Assembly: GCA_963383645.1 (NCBI GenBank)
Contig: OY726560.1
Location: 27,798,800 to 27,862,799, forward strand
DNA: 64,000 nucleotides
Direction of reading: 5' to 3'
Origin: Muscardinus avellanarius
Lineage: Eukaryota; Chordata; Mammalia; Rodentia; Gliridae
The notes beneath the pieces are model-generated. The model did not search any database. It was not told where the DNA came from and saw only the letters and a program-made list of their open reading frames with translations. Each line of letters begins with the position of its first letter. Position 1 is the stretch's first letter. This document shows positions 45,679 through 57,486 of the stretch, piece after piece. The translations under genes were made by a program, and so were the position numbers.

Positions 45679-45721
<43 letters not shown>
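45679..45721. repeat. (GT)n microsatellite
   Basis: Pure GT run in intron 1. Confidence 0.97.
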
Positions 45722-45722
<1 letters not shown>

Positions 45723-46759
45723 CCAGAAGCCTCCGTGCAGCTCCAAGCTAAGAGGCTTGTCCTAAGCAGCCTAACTATAGTGCCTCGTGCACAAAACGCC
45801 TCTCAGGTAGCTTACAAGGGGGATTTTTGTCGCCAGCTCCACGGGTGAGGAGCCACACATTTCTGCCTAGTTCGCCTGCCACTGGGAGTCTGTGGTTAAT
45901 AGATGGCCCTGGGGCTTCCTGCTAGACGCTGGCTCCCGGTGGGGGAGGCGCAGGGAGCCAGCAGCAGCCCTGGGGGAAAAAAAAAATTAAAAACGTAGGG
46001 GTGTCTCCTTCGAGATGATGACCGGGGGTTAAGTGTGAGTTTTCCTGTGATACCTGTTGAGCAACAAGATATTTGGGGGGCAAGTAGGGGGGAGTGAGTA
46101 TCCGATGCCTGGCGAGCAGCCAGTCTGACAAACGCTTGAGCTGCCTGACTGCTGTAACAGCCGAGCCCGCCCGCACCTACCGTATATTTTCAAATAAAAC
46201 GTGCCTCAGAAAAAGAAGAGCGTTAAAATGCTCCAAATGGCACTTTCAGTGGGACCCCTCCCTTCTAACCAGAGCTGTCATACTTAAGACTCAGATCGTG
46301 GTCTACGTTGACTGTACTCCAGCTTTGGGGGCATTGAGAAGGAGGGACACGTCACAGTTTTGCTTTGGCCCTGTCGGAAATCAATATTCTACAGATCGTT
46401 GAAGTATTTTTTTTTAATGATAATAAAGTTCTTTATTGTCACACGTCTGGTACTTGGGAGTCATCCCCTAAACCGAAGCTGTTTCCAGATTCTGAGAAAC
46501 TTGCTTAGGTTGCATGCTTTAGATCTGTTTCCAATCACCAGGGTGTGCCAATGTTCACCTTTGCGTCTTCTCTTTTTCAATTTTTAATTTTACCTCGGTC
46601 TCAAGGTTTGCCTGAGACCACGATTTCTGTCTGCAGTGCTTTACACCGTGTCTGCCCCTGTCTCATTCAGTTTTTGGCGTCCACCCTGTTTCTCCCTGGC
46701 CCTCAAGCCCACAGCACAGCTTAGATGGAGTCAAAGGTTTTGGAGGTCCTGACCTAGGC

Positions 46760-47500
46760 CAGTGCCAGGTGTCAAGAAGTCCGAGGCGCGCAGGCTTTTC
46801 CTCGCGAACAGCGTCGGCCAGGCGAATTCCACCATCTGTCGATAGTTTTCGTCCCTACACGGGCTCACCTCTGCGCTCACCAGCAATGACAAAGAGGTTC
46901 CGTGGAAGGAGACGCCTCAGTGTGGCGAGACGAAGTGGTCTTTGGTTGGCCTGACTCTCCAGGGTGGGGCTGAAATTGGAGCGAACCTTCCTTGGGCTTT
47001 TTATCCTCTAGGACTAAATCTGAAATCCTGAAATAAAATAAAATGCTTTGCAGGGCGCCTAATTGGAGGGGAGCCTGGCGGAGGCTGCTTAGACTTGTTC
47101 CGGGCGGATTTCTAGCAGAAACTACAAAGGAGAAGAGAAAAGAGGGAGAGAGGGGTGGAGATAGGCAGGCAGACAGACAGGCAGACGACAGACAGACAGA
47201 CAGACAGACACGCGGACGGAGATTCTGAAACGCTGCTCCCAGCTGCAGCGCCTGTGTTTAGGTCTCATCCAGACAGAAATCATGAATCTCCAAGTCTGGT
47301 TTGAAGTGTCCCGCCCACGGAAAGAGACACCCGCGGGGGTGCATTCCCGCGCTGCTTCTGAGGGGATCCCGAGGGGAGCACAGGCATCGGGCAGAGAAGG
47401 CGCTGAAGACACAGTCTTAGCTCGGCAGCAGGTGGGAGCTGGTTCACGGTCGGGTACCCACGCAGGGCGTGCGCCCCGGGCTTCCATCAGTGCTCAGGCC
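46760..47500. promoter_or_regulatory. Second CpG-dense block, inside CSMD3 intron 1
   Basis: Many CG dinucleotides at 46778-46935 and again at 47210-47490, separated by an AT-richer stretch and a GACA repeat. A GGGGCGGGG Sp1-type box follows at 47628. It may be part of a broad promoter domain or an alternative promoter. The open frames here (for example 47282-47758) show no recognisable protein. Confidence 0.5.
47161..47212. repeat. (GACA/GGCA)n repeat
   Basis: Imperfect AGGC and GACA units leading into CpG-rich sequence. Confidence 0.95.
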
Positions 47501-48106
47501 TTGACCGATGCATGCTTTTGTTTGCTCTGGGACTTCAAGGAGAAAATACTGCCACGAATCTCTCCTAGAAAGGTGGGGGGTTGCACTCTCCTCTGTTCCT
47601 CCTGGAAAGGGTCGAGGTGTCCATGCGGGGGCGGGGTAGAGCTGTGGCTGAACTTATTAGCACATTTCACCTTCGCCTGGGTGGCCTCGCCTGGGGGTCT
47701 TAGCACAGCTCAAGTCTGCCTGGGCCAACACCTTCACTCTCCACCCTCAAGGCGATAGGTGGAACATCAGAAAAAAAATATGCGTACTATCTTGATAGAG
47801 CTTTCCCAAGGTGGTCCAGGGAACGCGTTAAAATCTTCACAAAACAGTCTATATATATAAAAAAAGAAAGCAAACAAAACCCATCCACTTCCATCTCTGT
47901 CAACAACACCCTTCCCCCAAGGTTAACACCACTGAACACCTGCAGTGATTGAGACTATGCATCTAGGGTCCCTGTGGGTCACAGTTGGGACATGTGTCCT
48001 TTAGTCTGTTTCCTCTGAGAATATCATTTTGTTCTGGAAAGCCAGATTCCCCGACATTTTTATTGACCAAACCTGGTTAAAATTGGGTGCCTGTCCAGGC
48101 CCCTGC

Positions 48107-48109
<3 letters not shown>
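47501..48109. other. Intron 1 sequence
   Basis: GC falls from 47760 on. No gene or repeat recognised. Confidence 0.5.

Positions 48110-48153
<44 letters not shown>
48110..48153. repeat. (GT)n microsatellite
   Basis: Pure GT run. Confidence 0.97.
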
Positions 48154-48154
<1 letters not shown>

Positions 48155-48957
48155 GTTTATGTGCTAGCACTTTGCTGGGGCTGGGTAATGAATTGACACC
48201 TAGGAGCCTTGAGGAGGGTGGGTGCTAGTTAGTATGTACTAGGTGGAAAAGGGTGGCTGGTTAGGGGACAGTTAAATTCCTCTGCACTCCAGATGTTCGC
48301 TGGGGCTGCCACCACTGCCAGGCGTGATCCCGTAAAGGCACAGAGAAAATCCCTCTTTCTTCAAGCAGAAAACCCCTTGTCCTCACTCTTGCAACTTCTC
48401 TAAACAGCAGCCCCGGGAGCTCAGAAAGCTCCTGAGAGAACAAGGAATGGGGACTGCATCTCTTGTAGGATCCCTTTTTCCTGCTTTAAGGTGGATCCTT
48501 GGGCCACCGGCAGGCAGGAGGGCAGCCACAGGCTTCAGCTGGCACCTTGGCTTAGGGGTCTCTGGGGGAGAAATACCAAGCAGCACAGGGTCCTTCAGGT
48601 CACAGAGATGGTCCTCTCCCAGCCGCACTGAAGTGGCCAGAGGGCTGTAAAGGGAGCACCAAAGGGGAACTGCTGTTCAATGCAGAAAATAAATGAAGCA
48701 GGGCAACCAGAGGCAGGAGGCATTCCCTGCTCAGAGTCTTACAGGCAGGGGAGGCTGCAAACCACTGACTTGTGAAGCCATCCATCCCAGTGCATCACCC
48801 TGACCTGGCTTGAGCAGCCTCCAGAATTCTGAGCTGAACTTCCCCTGGACAATTACCTGATTGAGAGCAATCTGAAATGTCCTTTTGCAGCACTGCACTT
48901 TCCAGAACCTTCCAGGGTGCGTGAGTCTTGAGTAGTGGTGGGGGGGGTTGGGGTGGG

Positions 48958-48958
<1 letters not shown>
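48154..48958. other. Intron 1 sequence, GC-moderate
   Basis: No repeat or gene recognised; several overlapping frames on both strands without similarity. Confidence 0.45.
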
Positions 48959-49002
<44 letters not shown>

Positions 49003-49014
49003 CGCGCGCGTGTG
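48959..49014. repeat. (TG)n(CG)n alternating purine-pyrimidine tract
   Basis: TG run to 48994 passing into (CG)8 to 49010 and TGTG. Strictly alternating, so prone to Z-DNA. Confidence 0.95.
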
Positions 49015-50000
49015 AATCTGTGTGTTGGGGGCTGCTGCATCAAGTCCTAGTTGCAAGAGTATGTGAGCAGAAATAATTAAGGAGGCAAGTTTCAGCATCT
49101 GGAAAACCTGATGCCAGCTCCCTTGAGATCCTTCAAGGAGAAAAAGGGTAGAATTACTCAATGAATTAAGTATTCCAAGAGCATAGGCTTAGTTTCAGTT
49201 GTTATTATTGTTCATGATATTAATTAGCGTTTCTATTTGTAGCTTAGCTGAGTAAGTTTGGGGTATAGATGTATTTTCCCTGAAGACAAGATATGGTGGC
49301 GAAGGAAACACTGAAATAAAATTAACTGGCAGCAAAAATCATCTATCTGTATCTGGTTCTAAATATAGTAAAACTACCTAAGATCTGATAAGACAACTCC
49401 CCAAAAGTAAGAGAGGAAGAGAAGTTAATAATGCCTTTGTACTCATGTGGAAACAGAACTCTGATATGAAAATACTTACCTAATATCTCAAATGCAAATA
49501 AATGAAAGGACTAAATTTCTTCTCCTCATGTTGCAAATATGCTTCTTCTTGTGTTCAGACAGGTGACTTACTCCTACTTACTTCTCAGGGTTTCCAGAAA
49601 GGTTTCAGTCCAAACACTTCCAATATTTTGTTTTGTTGAAGAGATAAGAGCTAAGTACTAAACAATGTGCTTAGTAAGGCCCCTGTTCCTTTAGGCAACA
49701 TGACTTTGAGAAAATAGGGCATTTTGTTTTTGAATCCCAAGATTCAAAGCAAAATGATTGAAAATAAAGAGAAATGAGAAAAATGTATGAGATAAAATGT
49801 AAAAGTAAGGCTATTTGACCGTATTGACATAACAGCAAAACTTAGTTTTAGCTATTTTGTCCTTCTGTTTCTTCCATTCTCTTTACTCAAAACCCAGAGT
49901 GCCAGCTGTTTAGCGATACAGTGAACAGTTCTGATTTGGATCTAAGATGAGGTCTATGAAGGATGATAGTGTAGACACTGTGGTCTAATGAGAAAGTATC
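49015..50000. other. Intron 1 sequence, AT-rich
   Basis: Nothing recognised. Confidence 0.5.
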
Positions 50001-50004
50001 ACTA

Positions 50005-50098
50005 CCACAAAGTAGCTGAGGCTGGCTGCTAATCTGCTACTTTCCTGGCTCAGCCTCCCAAGTACTGGTATTACAAAAGTGCTTCACCAACCTGGCTC
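50005..50098 (-). mobile_element. B1-like SINE piece
   Basis: AAGTAGCTGAGGCTGGCTGC to CACCAACCTGGCT, left part only. Confidence 0.75.
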
Positions 50099-50129
50099 TC
50101 TAGAAACATTTTAGAATTACAACCTCTCA

Positions 50130-50362
50130 CTGGGGATGTGTGTGTGTGGGGGGAGCACATACCCTAAACCCTAGTACTTGGGTGGCTGAGATAAGAGGAT
50201 CGCAGGTTAAAGCCAGCCTCCACAAATTAGTGAGGCTCTCAGCAATCTAGTGAGACCATGTTTCCCAATAAGAAATTAAAAATCAGGTTGGAGGTATAAC
50301 TCAGCAGTAGATTGTCCTGGGCTCTACTCCTAGTCCCCCCCCCCCCCACACACACACACTAT
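50130..50362 (+). mobile_element. B1-dID SINE with C-run and CA end
   Basis: Left part from TGTGTGTGTG..CCCTAGTACTTGGG, right part GGTATAACTCAGCAG, end CTAGT followed by C12 and (CA)n. Confidence 0.75.
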
Positions 50363-50549
50363 ACAATCTCTCAGATTTCCATCAGAGACTTATTGAATTG
50401 GATGCTGTAGTAATTAGGCACAGATATTTGTGCTTTAAACAAGCCATGTAGGCAGCTTCTAATGTATTCTAAAGTTTAAGAATGACTCCTGTAAAGTGGG
50501 AAAAAAATAAAAAATAAGGGCTATAGAGCCCCAAACATAAGAAAGTAAA

Positions 50550-50665
50550 ATAGTGATTCTGCTACCAATCATCTTTGAACTAGTAACTCAACTTTCCTAA
50601 GTCTCAATTTTATTATTTATAAAAAAAACTGAAAGATCAGTGGGTTTATTGGAAGATTATGCAAA
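50550..50665 (+). mobile_element. MIR fragment
   Basis: TAACTCAACTTTCCTAAGTC, TCAATTTTATTATTTATAAA and TGGGTTTATTGGAAGATTAT are the MIR right half. Confidence 0.5.
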
Positions 50666-51335
50666 TCATATATGCAACCCAGTGATGCAGTTGCCATCGA
50701 CACTGTTAGAGGATGGATAAACTTTGCAAAGCCAGTATGAACTTTCACATACATACTTCCTCCCTAGCACCACTACCTTAACTTTTCTCTCACAGTAAAT
50801 AGGAAGTGTAGCCCCTTCTTGCTAGAAATTACTTCACTTTGGCTAAATTCCTAAGCTATTCCACATATGAGAATTACTCTGAAACACCTGCTTATTGCCT
50901 TTATACATTTACTTCTGGTGCTGGTTTTGTGAATTACGGGCAGACTCACAGTTGGAAACTGTTACCCCATGCTAGGGCTGATTTCATTCCTTGCATTCTG
51001 GTATCAAATTCTTTTGATATTGATTATTTAATGTGCGTACATAAATTTGTTCATTCATCTTGGCAAAATTCATGGTATTCACAGAGCTGGAAGGATCCCT
51101 AAATATCAGCTAGCTCACTGCTCATCTATTGTACAAATGCATATGCTTAGAAAAGGTAATGATTTTTGCTAGCCTTCAAAGATCATTTGCTCCAGAAATC
51201 AGACAGTATTACTGTGTGATCAAGTTTTTGTTCAACGCTCTTTCTATTATACCTTACCAATTTTATTACAGTTAGCTCAGATAGTACCAACAAAGATCGT
51301 CAGTCACAAAAGTTAATGTATAAGTACTCTGTATT
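50666..51335. other. Intron 1 sequence
   Basis: Frame 50839-51102 shows no known domain and no splice-site context. Nothing else recognised. Confidence 0.45.
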
Positions 51336-51350
51336 AATTAGTACTACATA

Positions 51351-51566
51351 GAGCCTGGCTTGGTGGCACACGCTTGTAATCCCAGCATTCGGGAGGCTGA
51401 GACCTGGAGGATCGCGGTTCCTGGACAGCCTCAGCTACTTAGTGAGGCCCTCCGCAACTCAGTGAGACCCGGTTTCAAAATAAAGAATAAAAAATAGGGC
51501 AGGGGGTGTAGCCCGGAGGTCAAATGCCCCTGGGTTCCATCCCCAGACCCACAAAAAAAAAAAAAA
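51351..51566 (+). mobile_element. Young B1-dID SINE
   Basis: GAGCCTGGCTTGGTGGCACA start, GGTTCCATCCCCAGACCCAC end, A tail. Exact target duplication AATTAGTACTACATA at 51336-51350 and 51567-51581. Confidence 0.93.
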
Positions 51567-51869
51567 AATTAGTACTACATAAAAGTAGTGCTTTGTGGTA
51601 AAATAATGCAAATGCAAACTACTTGTTTGGAAGAACACAAATAGATAATTATATAAAGATAACGTTTTCTAAGATAGATAGTATGCACACCAAATAAATA
51701 ACTAATCATGCTTTCAGTAAAGTCTATCCATTTCCTGACATTGCAGGTCTGTAAATAAAATCAGTATATAGCATGGTGTCTCAGAAAGAATTTTGAAGGT
51801 TAGTACTTAAAAACTGAATTCTTATTTATTTCTTATGAACTGTGTAAATTTTTTTGTTTAAAGGCTTTT

Positions 51870-52089
51870 GTTTTCTTTTTATTTTTGCAGTACTGGGGAG
51901 GGATCCCAGGGGCATTCTATGTCAGAGCTATACCCCCAACCCTGTGTTTTATTCTTTATTTTGAAACAGGGTCTCACTGAATTCCAAAGGGCCTTAGTAA
52001 GTAGTAGCTGAGGCTGTCCTCAAACTGCGATCCTCCTGTCTCAGCCTCCCAAATGCTGGGATTATAAGCATGCGCCACCAGGCCTGGGT
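51870..52089 (-). mobile_element. B1-dID SINE with target duplication
   Basis: GCAGTACTGGGGAGGGATCC start, GCGCCACCAGGCCTGGG end. GTTTAAAGGCTTTT at 51856-51869 and 52090-52103. Confidence 0.9.
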
Positions 52090-52103
52090 GTTTAAAGGCT
52101 TTT

Positions 52104-53098
52104 AAATCTACAAGATGTTTTCTTAATTTTTTTCCTGGTTATCTTTAAGTCCTGTTTACATGACATTCATACATTCCCTCTCATTTGCATTTTCATTGGC
52201 ATAATCTCGTTCACATTATTTATATAAGTCAATGAAGTCATTCAATACTCTACCATAGAAATAATACATTTTGACAATATTAAAATTATAAGAAAAATCA
52301 ATTCATATTTCTTGGTAAGTCAGATAAATATTTTTATTTAGAAGATCATAGCATTAAAAATTACTTCATTGTAAGATTCACTTCATGTATTACTGTGATA
52401 CAAATTTAAAATATGTTAAATTATTAAAAATGTACATTTAGATTAGTCTTTAATTTTAATTTTAATTTTTTATACTAAGGTTTAATTTTTTATACTAAGG
52501 TTCAATTTATTTTAATGTTTTTCAAACTGAGAATAAAAACATAATTTGCAGCTTTACTCAAAAAAGAAAACATATATTAAAATGAAAAGACTAATGGAAG
52601 GTTTATAGTTATATAACATATAAATTTGATGCAATGTTAACTGTAATGTTAATTGTTGAATTTATGGAAAAACATACAAGTATGTCTAATATTAAGTAAA
52701 AAATGGTAGTTTTACCATCATATATACAGTGACTACAACCATTCAAAGAAACAATTAAGTTTGAAAAAAAACTGTAAGAACACACACATAAAATGAAAAT
52801 AGCTTGTATATAAAGAAAATAAAATTATTTTAAAAAGGTATCAATTATACAGTTATTAAAAACTCTTTTTTAAATTGGTGCATTGTAGTCATACAAAAAT
52901 CAATTAATATTAAGCAGTTCTCTTCAATTTTAATGTATAAGAAATATTTATAAAGTCTCTTCAATATGGGAGTGAAATTTGCAAAGATAATGAATTATAC
53001 TAAATTTGTAGCATGAAAATGTTCAGAAAATGGTTCAAATATTATAGTGTGATTCCCATACATACTGATTTCATAATATTTAATATTAAAAAATTGTC
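52104..53098. other. Intron 1 sequence, very AT-rich
   Basis: Holds a perfect 20-base tandem duplication at 52461-52500 and a short reverse L1 3' tip near 52866-52898 (AATTGGTGCATTGTAGTCAT). Nothing else recognised. Confidence 0.5.
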
Positions 53099-53270
53099 TT
53101 CCTCACTAAGCCAAGCATGGGAAGGAGGGAGGGGGAGGGAATGGTGTGGGGTAGGGGCTAACTGTGTGATGTGTGCACATATGTCTACACAATTTTTTTT
53201 AATCCCATGATGATGTATGAATACAGTGCACCAATAAAAAAATAAATAAAAAGTAAATAGAAAAAAATAA
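53099..53270 (+). mobile_element. L1 3' end fragment
   Basis: AAGCCAAGCATGGGAAGGAG, GGGGCTAACTGTGTGATGTG, CAGTGCACCAATAAAAAAAT: L1 3'UTR end as at 19370-19515. Confidence 0.85.
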
Positions 53271-54385
53271 AGTCTTCTTTTGCCTCATATCTGCAATTTT
53301 TAAAGGAATTAGTATGATTACATAGTTTAAAATATCTATGAGGTTGTTTAAATTATGACCTTTCAAAAATATTGTGAGATCCCACTTTCAAAAGAAATTT
53401 GTAAATAAAAATAGACTTCATACAAGTGGATTTATTTAATTCAAAATAACTTTGTAAAGGTAAGAGCTCTTCCTATAATATTCTATTATAACATTAATCT
53501 GATGGAGAATGTATTTTACTTTAAGGCTAAGGTATATAAATAATATCCTCACATATGTTATGCATGTTTTTGCATGTAATGCTATCTTTTTATGAGATAG
53601 CCTTATTTCAGACAGCTTTGATAGATGATCTAAGATTTCTCCAAAGGTGGCTGAAGTCATTGATGATGGTACACCAGTAATTATGCATCCTACAATTATG
53701 CATCTCAAAATTTAATTAATATTTAAAATGGATTGATTACCACCTAAGTTCTTCATTTTAAAGTCAGTACTATTGCTATAATGATTCACTATAGTTTAAC
53801 ATAGTTTATTATTATAATAACTCATTTTAGTTTAAGGTTGTACTTTAGAATTTTAATATAGAAAAGTGAATAAAATCTATTCCGTGTTATTTCTGTAAAG
53901 CATAATAAGATACTATTAAGGATATTTTAAGCTTAGATAAGTTGTAATTTCTAGAACTGATTTTGGTTTTCAGTTTTTAACTGTATTGTTACATGGAGAA
54001 ACGAGTTTTCTAAATCCATTATCAGAAGTACATAATTTGACTCTCCCAAATGTTGGTAATAAGTCTACTTGTAGTTTCTGATATTGAGCTCTGTGCTTCT
54101 CGAAGCTACATTTGCAAAGGTAATGGCTAAAAGTTAAGAGAACTGGCAAATACACATCAGTGAACATCCTGGAGAGAAAACAATGTACCTTGAACTTACT
54201 GGCTCCATACTAAAGTGACTAAATGATTGACTATGAAGAAATTATTTGTTCCATTTTTACATGCATTTGGAAACCCAAGGACAATTAAGCCAGCTGAACC
54301 GATTTGAATGCTTCATGTAAACAAATTTACATGTAGCCTAGAATTTGTGTGTCAGCTTCCACCTTTGTGTAGTTTCTAAGATAAT

Positions 54386-54388
<3 letters not shown>
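53271..54388. other. Intron 1 sequence, AT-rich
   Basis: No gene or recognised repeat; frames 53436-53708 and 53970-54167 lack known domains. Confidence 0.45.
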
Positions 54389-54430
<42 letters not shown>

Positions 54431-54441
54431 CTCTCTCTCTC
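54389..54441. repeat. (CT)n microsatellite
   Basis: CT run with one interruption, at the tail of the next SINE. Confidence 0.95.
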
Positions 54442-54610
54442 TTGCAGTACTTGAGATGGAACCCAGGGACATTCTAACTCCAAGCTACACCCCCAGCCCT
54501 ATTTTTTGTTCTTTAGTTTGAAACTGGGTCTCACTGAGTTGCCAAGGGCCTCACTAAGTAGTTGAGGCTGTTTGTGAACCTTGATCTTCTGGTCTCAGGG
54601 TCCCAAATGA
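54442..54610 (-). mobile_element. B1-dID SINE, left end lost
   Basis: GCAGTACTTGAGATGGAACCC start, ends GGTCTCAGGGTCCCAAATGA. Confidence 0.85.
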
Positions 54611-54630
54611 TAAACTCTTTTGTTTTAATG

Positions 54631-54862
54631 TGTGTGTGTGTGTGTGTATGTGTTTGTGTGTAGTACTGGGGGTGGAACCCAGGGGCCTTCTACCTCTGGG
54701 CTATACTCCCAGACCTATTTTATATTTTATTTGGAAACAGAGTCTCACTAAATTGCTGAGAGCCTCACTAAGCAGCTGAGGCTGGCTTCGAACCTGTGGG
54801 ATCGTCCTGTCTCAGCCTCCCAAGTGCTGAGATTACAAGTATGCACCACCACACCCAGCTCT
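54631..54862 (-). mobile_element. B1-dID SINE with (TG)n tail
   Basis: TG run 54631-54662, then GTACTGGGGGTGGAACCCAG to CCACCACACCCAGCT. Confidence 0.9.
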
Positions 54863-54867
54863 TGTTT

Positions 54868-56165
54868 AAATATTTTTATTGGTGCATTGTAGTCATACAT
54901 CTTAATGCAGCACAAGATGACAGAGGCATGCATGCACACATTACTCAGCCCTTCCCCAATTTCCACCCCATTCTTTCCCCCCTTCTCATATTTAGTTTAC
55001 TGATTGACTTTGATATGTTTATGAATGTACATCATGTATATTAAGGAATATCTCTCTTCCCCTCTCACCTTATTTGTTTATCTATATTTTTCTTCTTCCT
55101 CTAGAGTTCCTTCTATGATCCTTTATCTCCCTAGTGTGCCCATATTAGGCAGAGCCTCCAATTTTTAACTTTTTGTAACTGACTAATCTCACTTAGCATA
55201 ATGTTCTCCAGTTCCATCCATTTCCCCACAAATGAAATAATTTTGTTTTTCTTTATGGCTGAGTAAAATTTCATTGTGTACATATCCCATAGTTTTGTAA
55301 TCTGTTCATCTGTTGCTGGACATATTAGCTGGTTTCATAGTTTGGCAATTATGAATTATGCAGCTATGAACATGATATGCATGCGTTAGTTTGGTAGTTT
55401 GGTTTTCATTCTTTTGGGTAGATACCTAGAAGTGGTATTGCTAGATCATATGGTAGGGTTGTTTCCATTCTTTTGAGGATCCTTCATATTGTTTTCCAAA
55501 GTGGTTGCTCTAATTTACAATCTCATCAACAATTTATTAAAGTTCCTACTTCTCCACATCCTTGCCAGCATTTGTTGTTGTTTGTGTTTTTAATGATTCC
55601 CATTCTAGTTGCGGTTATGTAAAATGTCAGGGTAGTTCTGATTTTTCTCTCTCTAGTTGCTAATGATATTGAACCTCTTCAACAAATAATGTTGAAAAAT
55701 CTGGTTAACTATAAGCAGAAAAATGGAAATAAACCCCACTTTTTCACCCCACACAAGAATCAATTCAAGATGGATCAAAGACTTGGAAATCATACCAGAG
55801 ACCTTGCAGCTCCTTGAAGTGGCATAGGTCCAACACTGCAATATATAGGCATAGGTCAAAATATTCTCAAAGAGACTCCTAAGGCATAAGAAATTAAAAG
55901 AAGGATCAATACACGGGATTGCATTAAACTGAAGAGCTTCTATACAGCAAAGGAAACTATCAAGAACCTCAACAAAAAGCTGACAGAATGAAGGAAGAAT
56001 TTTGTCAACTATTCCTCTGATAGAGGACTAGTATCTAGAATATACAGAAAACTCAATAAATTAATTGCTAAGAAAACTTTAACAGTAAAAATAGGCAAGT
56101 CAACTAAACAGACAGTTCATAGAAGAAGAAATTCAAATGGCCAAAAAGGTATGAAGAGATGATAA
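54868..56165 (-). mobile_element. Inverted (twin-primed) L1 copy 1
   Basis: 54868-55678 is minus-strand L1 3'UTR and ORF2 end (TTGGTGCATTGTAGTCATAC, TATGGCTGAGTAAAATTTCA, TTGCCAGCATTTGTTGTTG). At about 55679 the strand switches: 55679-56165 is plus-strand ORF2 sequence (GAAAAATCTGGTTAACTATA, AAATTCAAATGGCCAAAAAG) that in L1 lies directly upstream of the minus part. Classic 5' inversion; no intact frame. Confidence 0.82.
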
Positions 56166-56235
56166 ATTTTTAAAAATGAAATTCTGTCAGGTCTATGATT
56201 GCCTATATTTATATTTCATGCTTAATACTCTTCTT

Positions 56236-57445
56236 ATTCTTTTAAAAGACTTTCATTGGTACATAATAATTATACAATATAATGATGTTCCAAGTGATGT
56301 AAACATACATGCACATGTCACTTGGTATATATCCTTCCACATCCACCTTCCTCCCCCAACCTTTCTCTCTATACACATAAGGAGATTGAACTATTTTCTT
56401 CATCAATCCTCCTTTTTTATTCCCCCTTCCTCTACTAATTTACCACCACTATTCTACTGTTATATCTCCTATTTTATCTACAGTCTTTTTTATTTTCTAT
56501 TTTTTTTCTGTAGCTTCTACATATGAGAGAAAATATATGATCCTGACTTTCTGAGACTGGCTGGTCTCACTCAGCATAATATTCTCTACTTCTATCCATT
56601 TTTCTAAAAATGACATAATTTTGTTCTTTTCTATGTCTGAGTTAAATTCCACTGTGTGTATATAGCACATTTTTCTTATCCATTCATTTGTTGATGGGCA
56701 TCTAGGTTGGTTTCGAAATTTGGCTATTGTGATTTATGTTGCTATAACATGGATAAGCACATATCACTACAGTAATCTTATTTTAATTCCTTGGGAAAGA
56801 TCCCAAGGAGTTATATAGCTGGATCATATGGTGTTTTCATTCCTAGTCTTTTGAGGAAAATTCATATAGAAGAACAAAAGACCCAGAATAGCCCAAGTAA
56901 TTCTGAGCAATACAAATCACAATACCTAATCTTAAATCTTACCACTAAAGAGCTACAGCAACAAAAACAACCTGGTATTGGCACAAAAACATACCCATGG
57001 ACCAGTGGAATAGGATAGAGGTGGCAAATCTTTACACTTATAGCCAGTTCATTTTTGGCCAAGGAGCCAAAACATACACTGGATAAAAGATAGCCTTTTC
57101 AACAAATGATGCTGAGAAGGCTGGATAGGCATATGTAGAAGAATGATGTTATAATTCTATCTCTTGGCTTACACAAAGTCAACTCGACATGGACTGGAAG
57201 ATGTCCCAGATGTGGTGGTCCATGCTCACCCAGTACTTGGGAGGATTAGGAGTGAACCCAGGGGCATTCCACCAGCCAGGTGTGGTGGAGCACACTTGTA
57301 ATCCCAGTACCTGTGAGGCTGAGAAAGGAGGATCCTGCAGGTTCAAAGCCGGCCTCAGCAACTTAGACCCTGTTTCCAAACAAAATATAAAATAGGTCTG
57401 GAAGTGTAGCCCAGAGGTAGAAAACCCCTGGGTTCTATCTCTAGG

Positions 57446-57486
<41 letters not shown>

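Larger units (their letters stand above)
44500..46759. other. Early intron 1, single-copy-like sequence
   Basis: Free of SINE and L1 copies, unlike the flanks, except for the GT repeat at 45679. Frames here have no known domain. The lack of repeats suggests constraint; this is inference. Confidence 0.45.

Noticed and set aside
47282..47758. 158-codon frame in the intronic CpG block
   Set aside because: CpG-rich chance frame without a domain; also frames on the opposite strand.
50839..51102. 87-codon frame in intron 1 considered as an exon
   Set aside because: No flanking splice sites in frame and no CUB or sushi cysteine pattern.
57204..57275. Possible extra gene-like frame at the L1/SINE border
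   Set aside because: Composed of SINE pieces inserted in L1.
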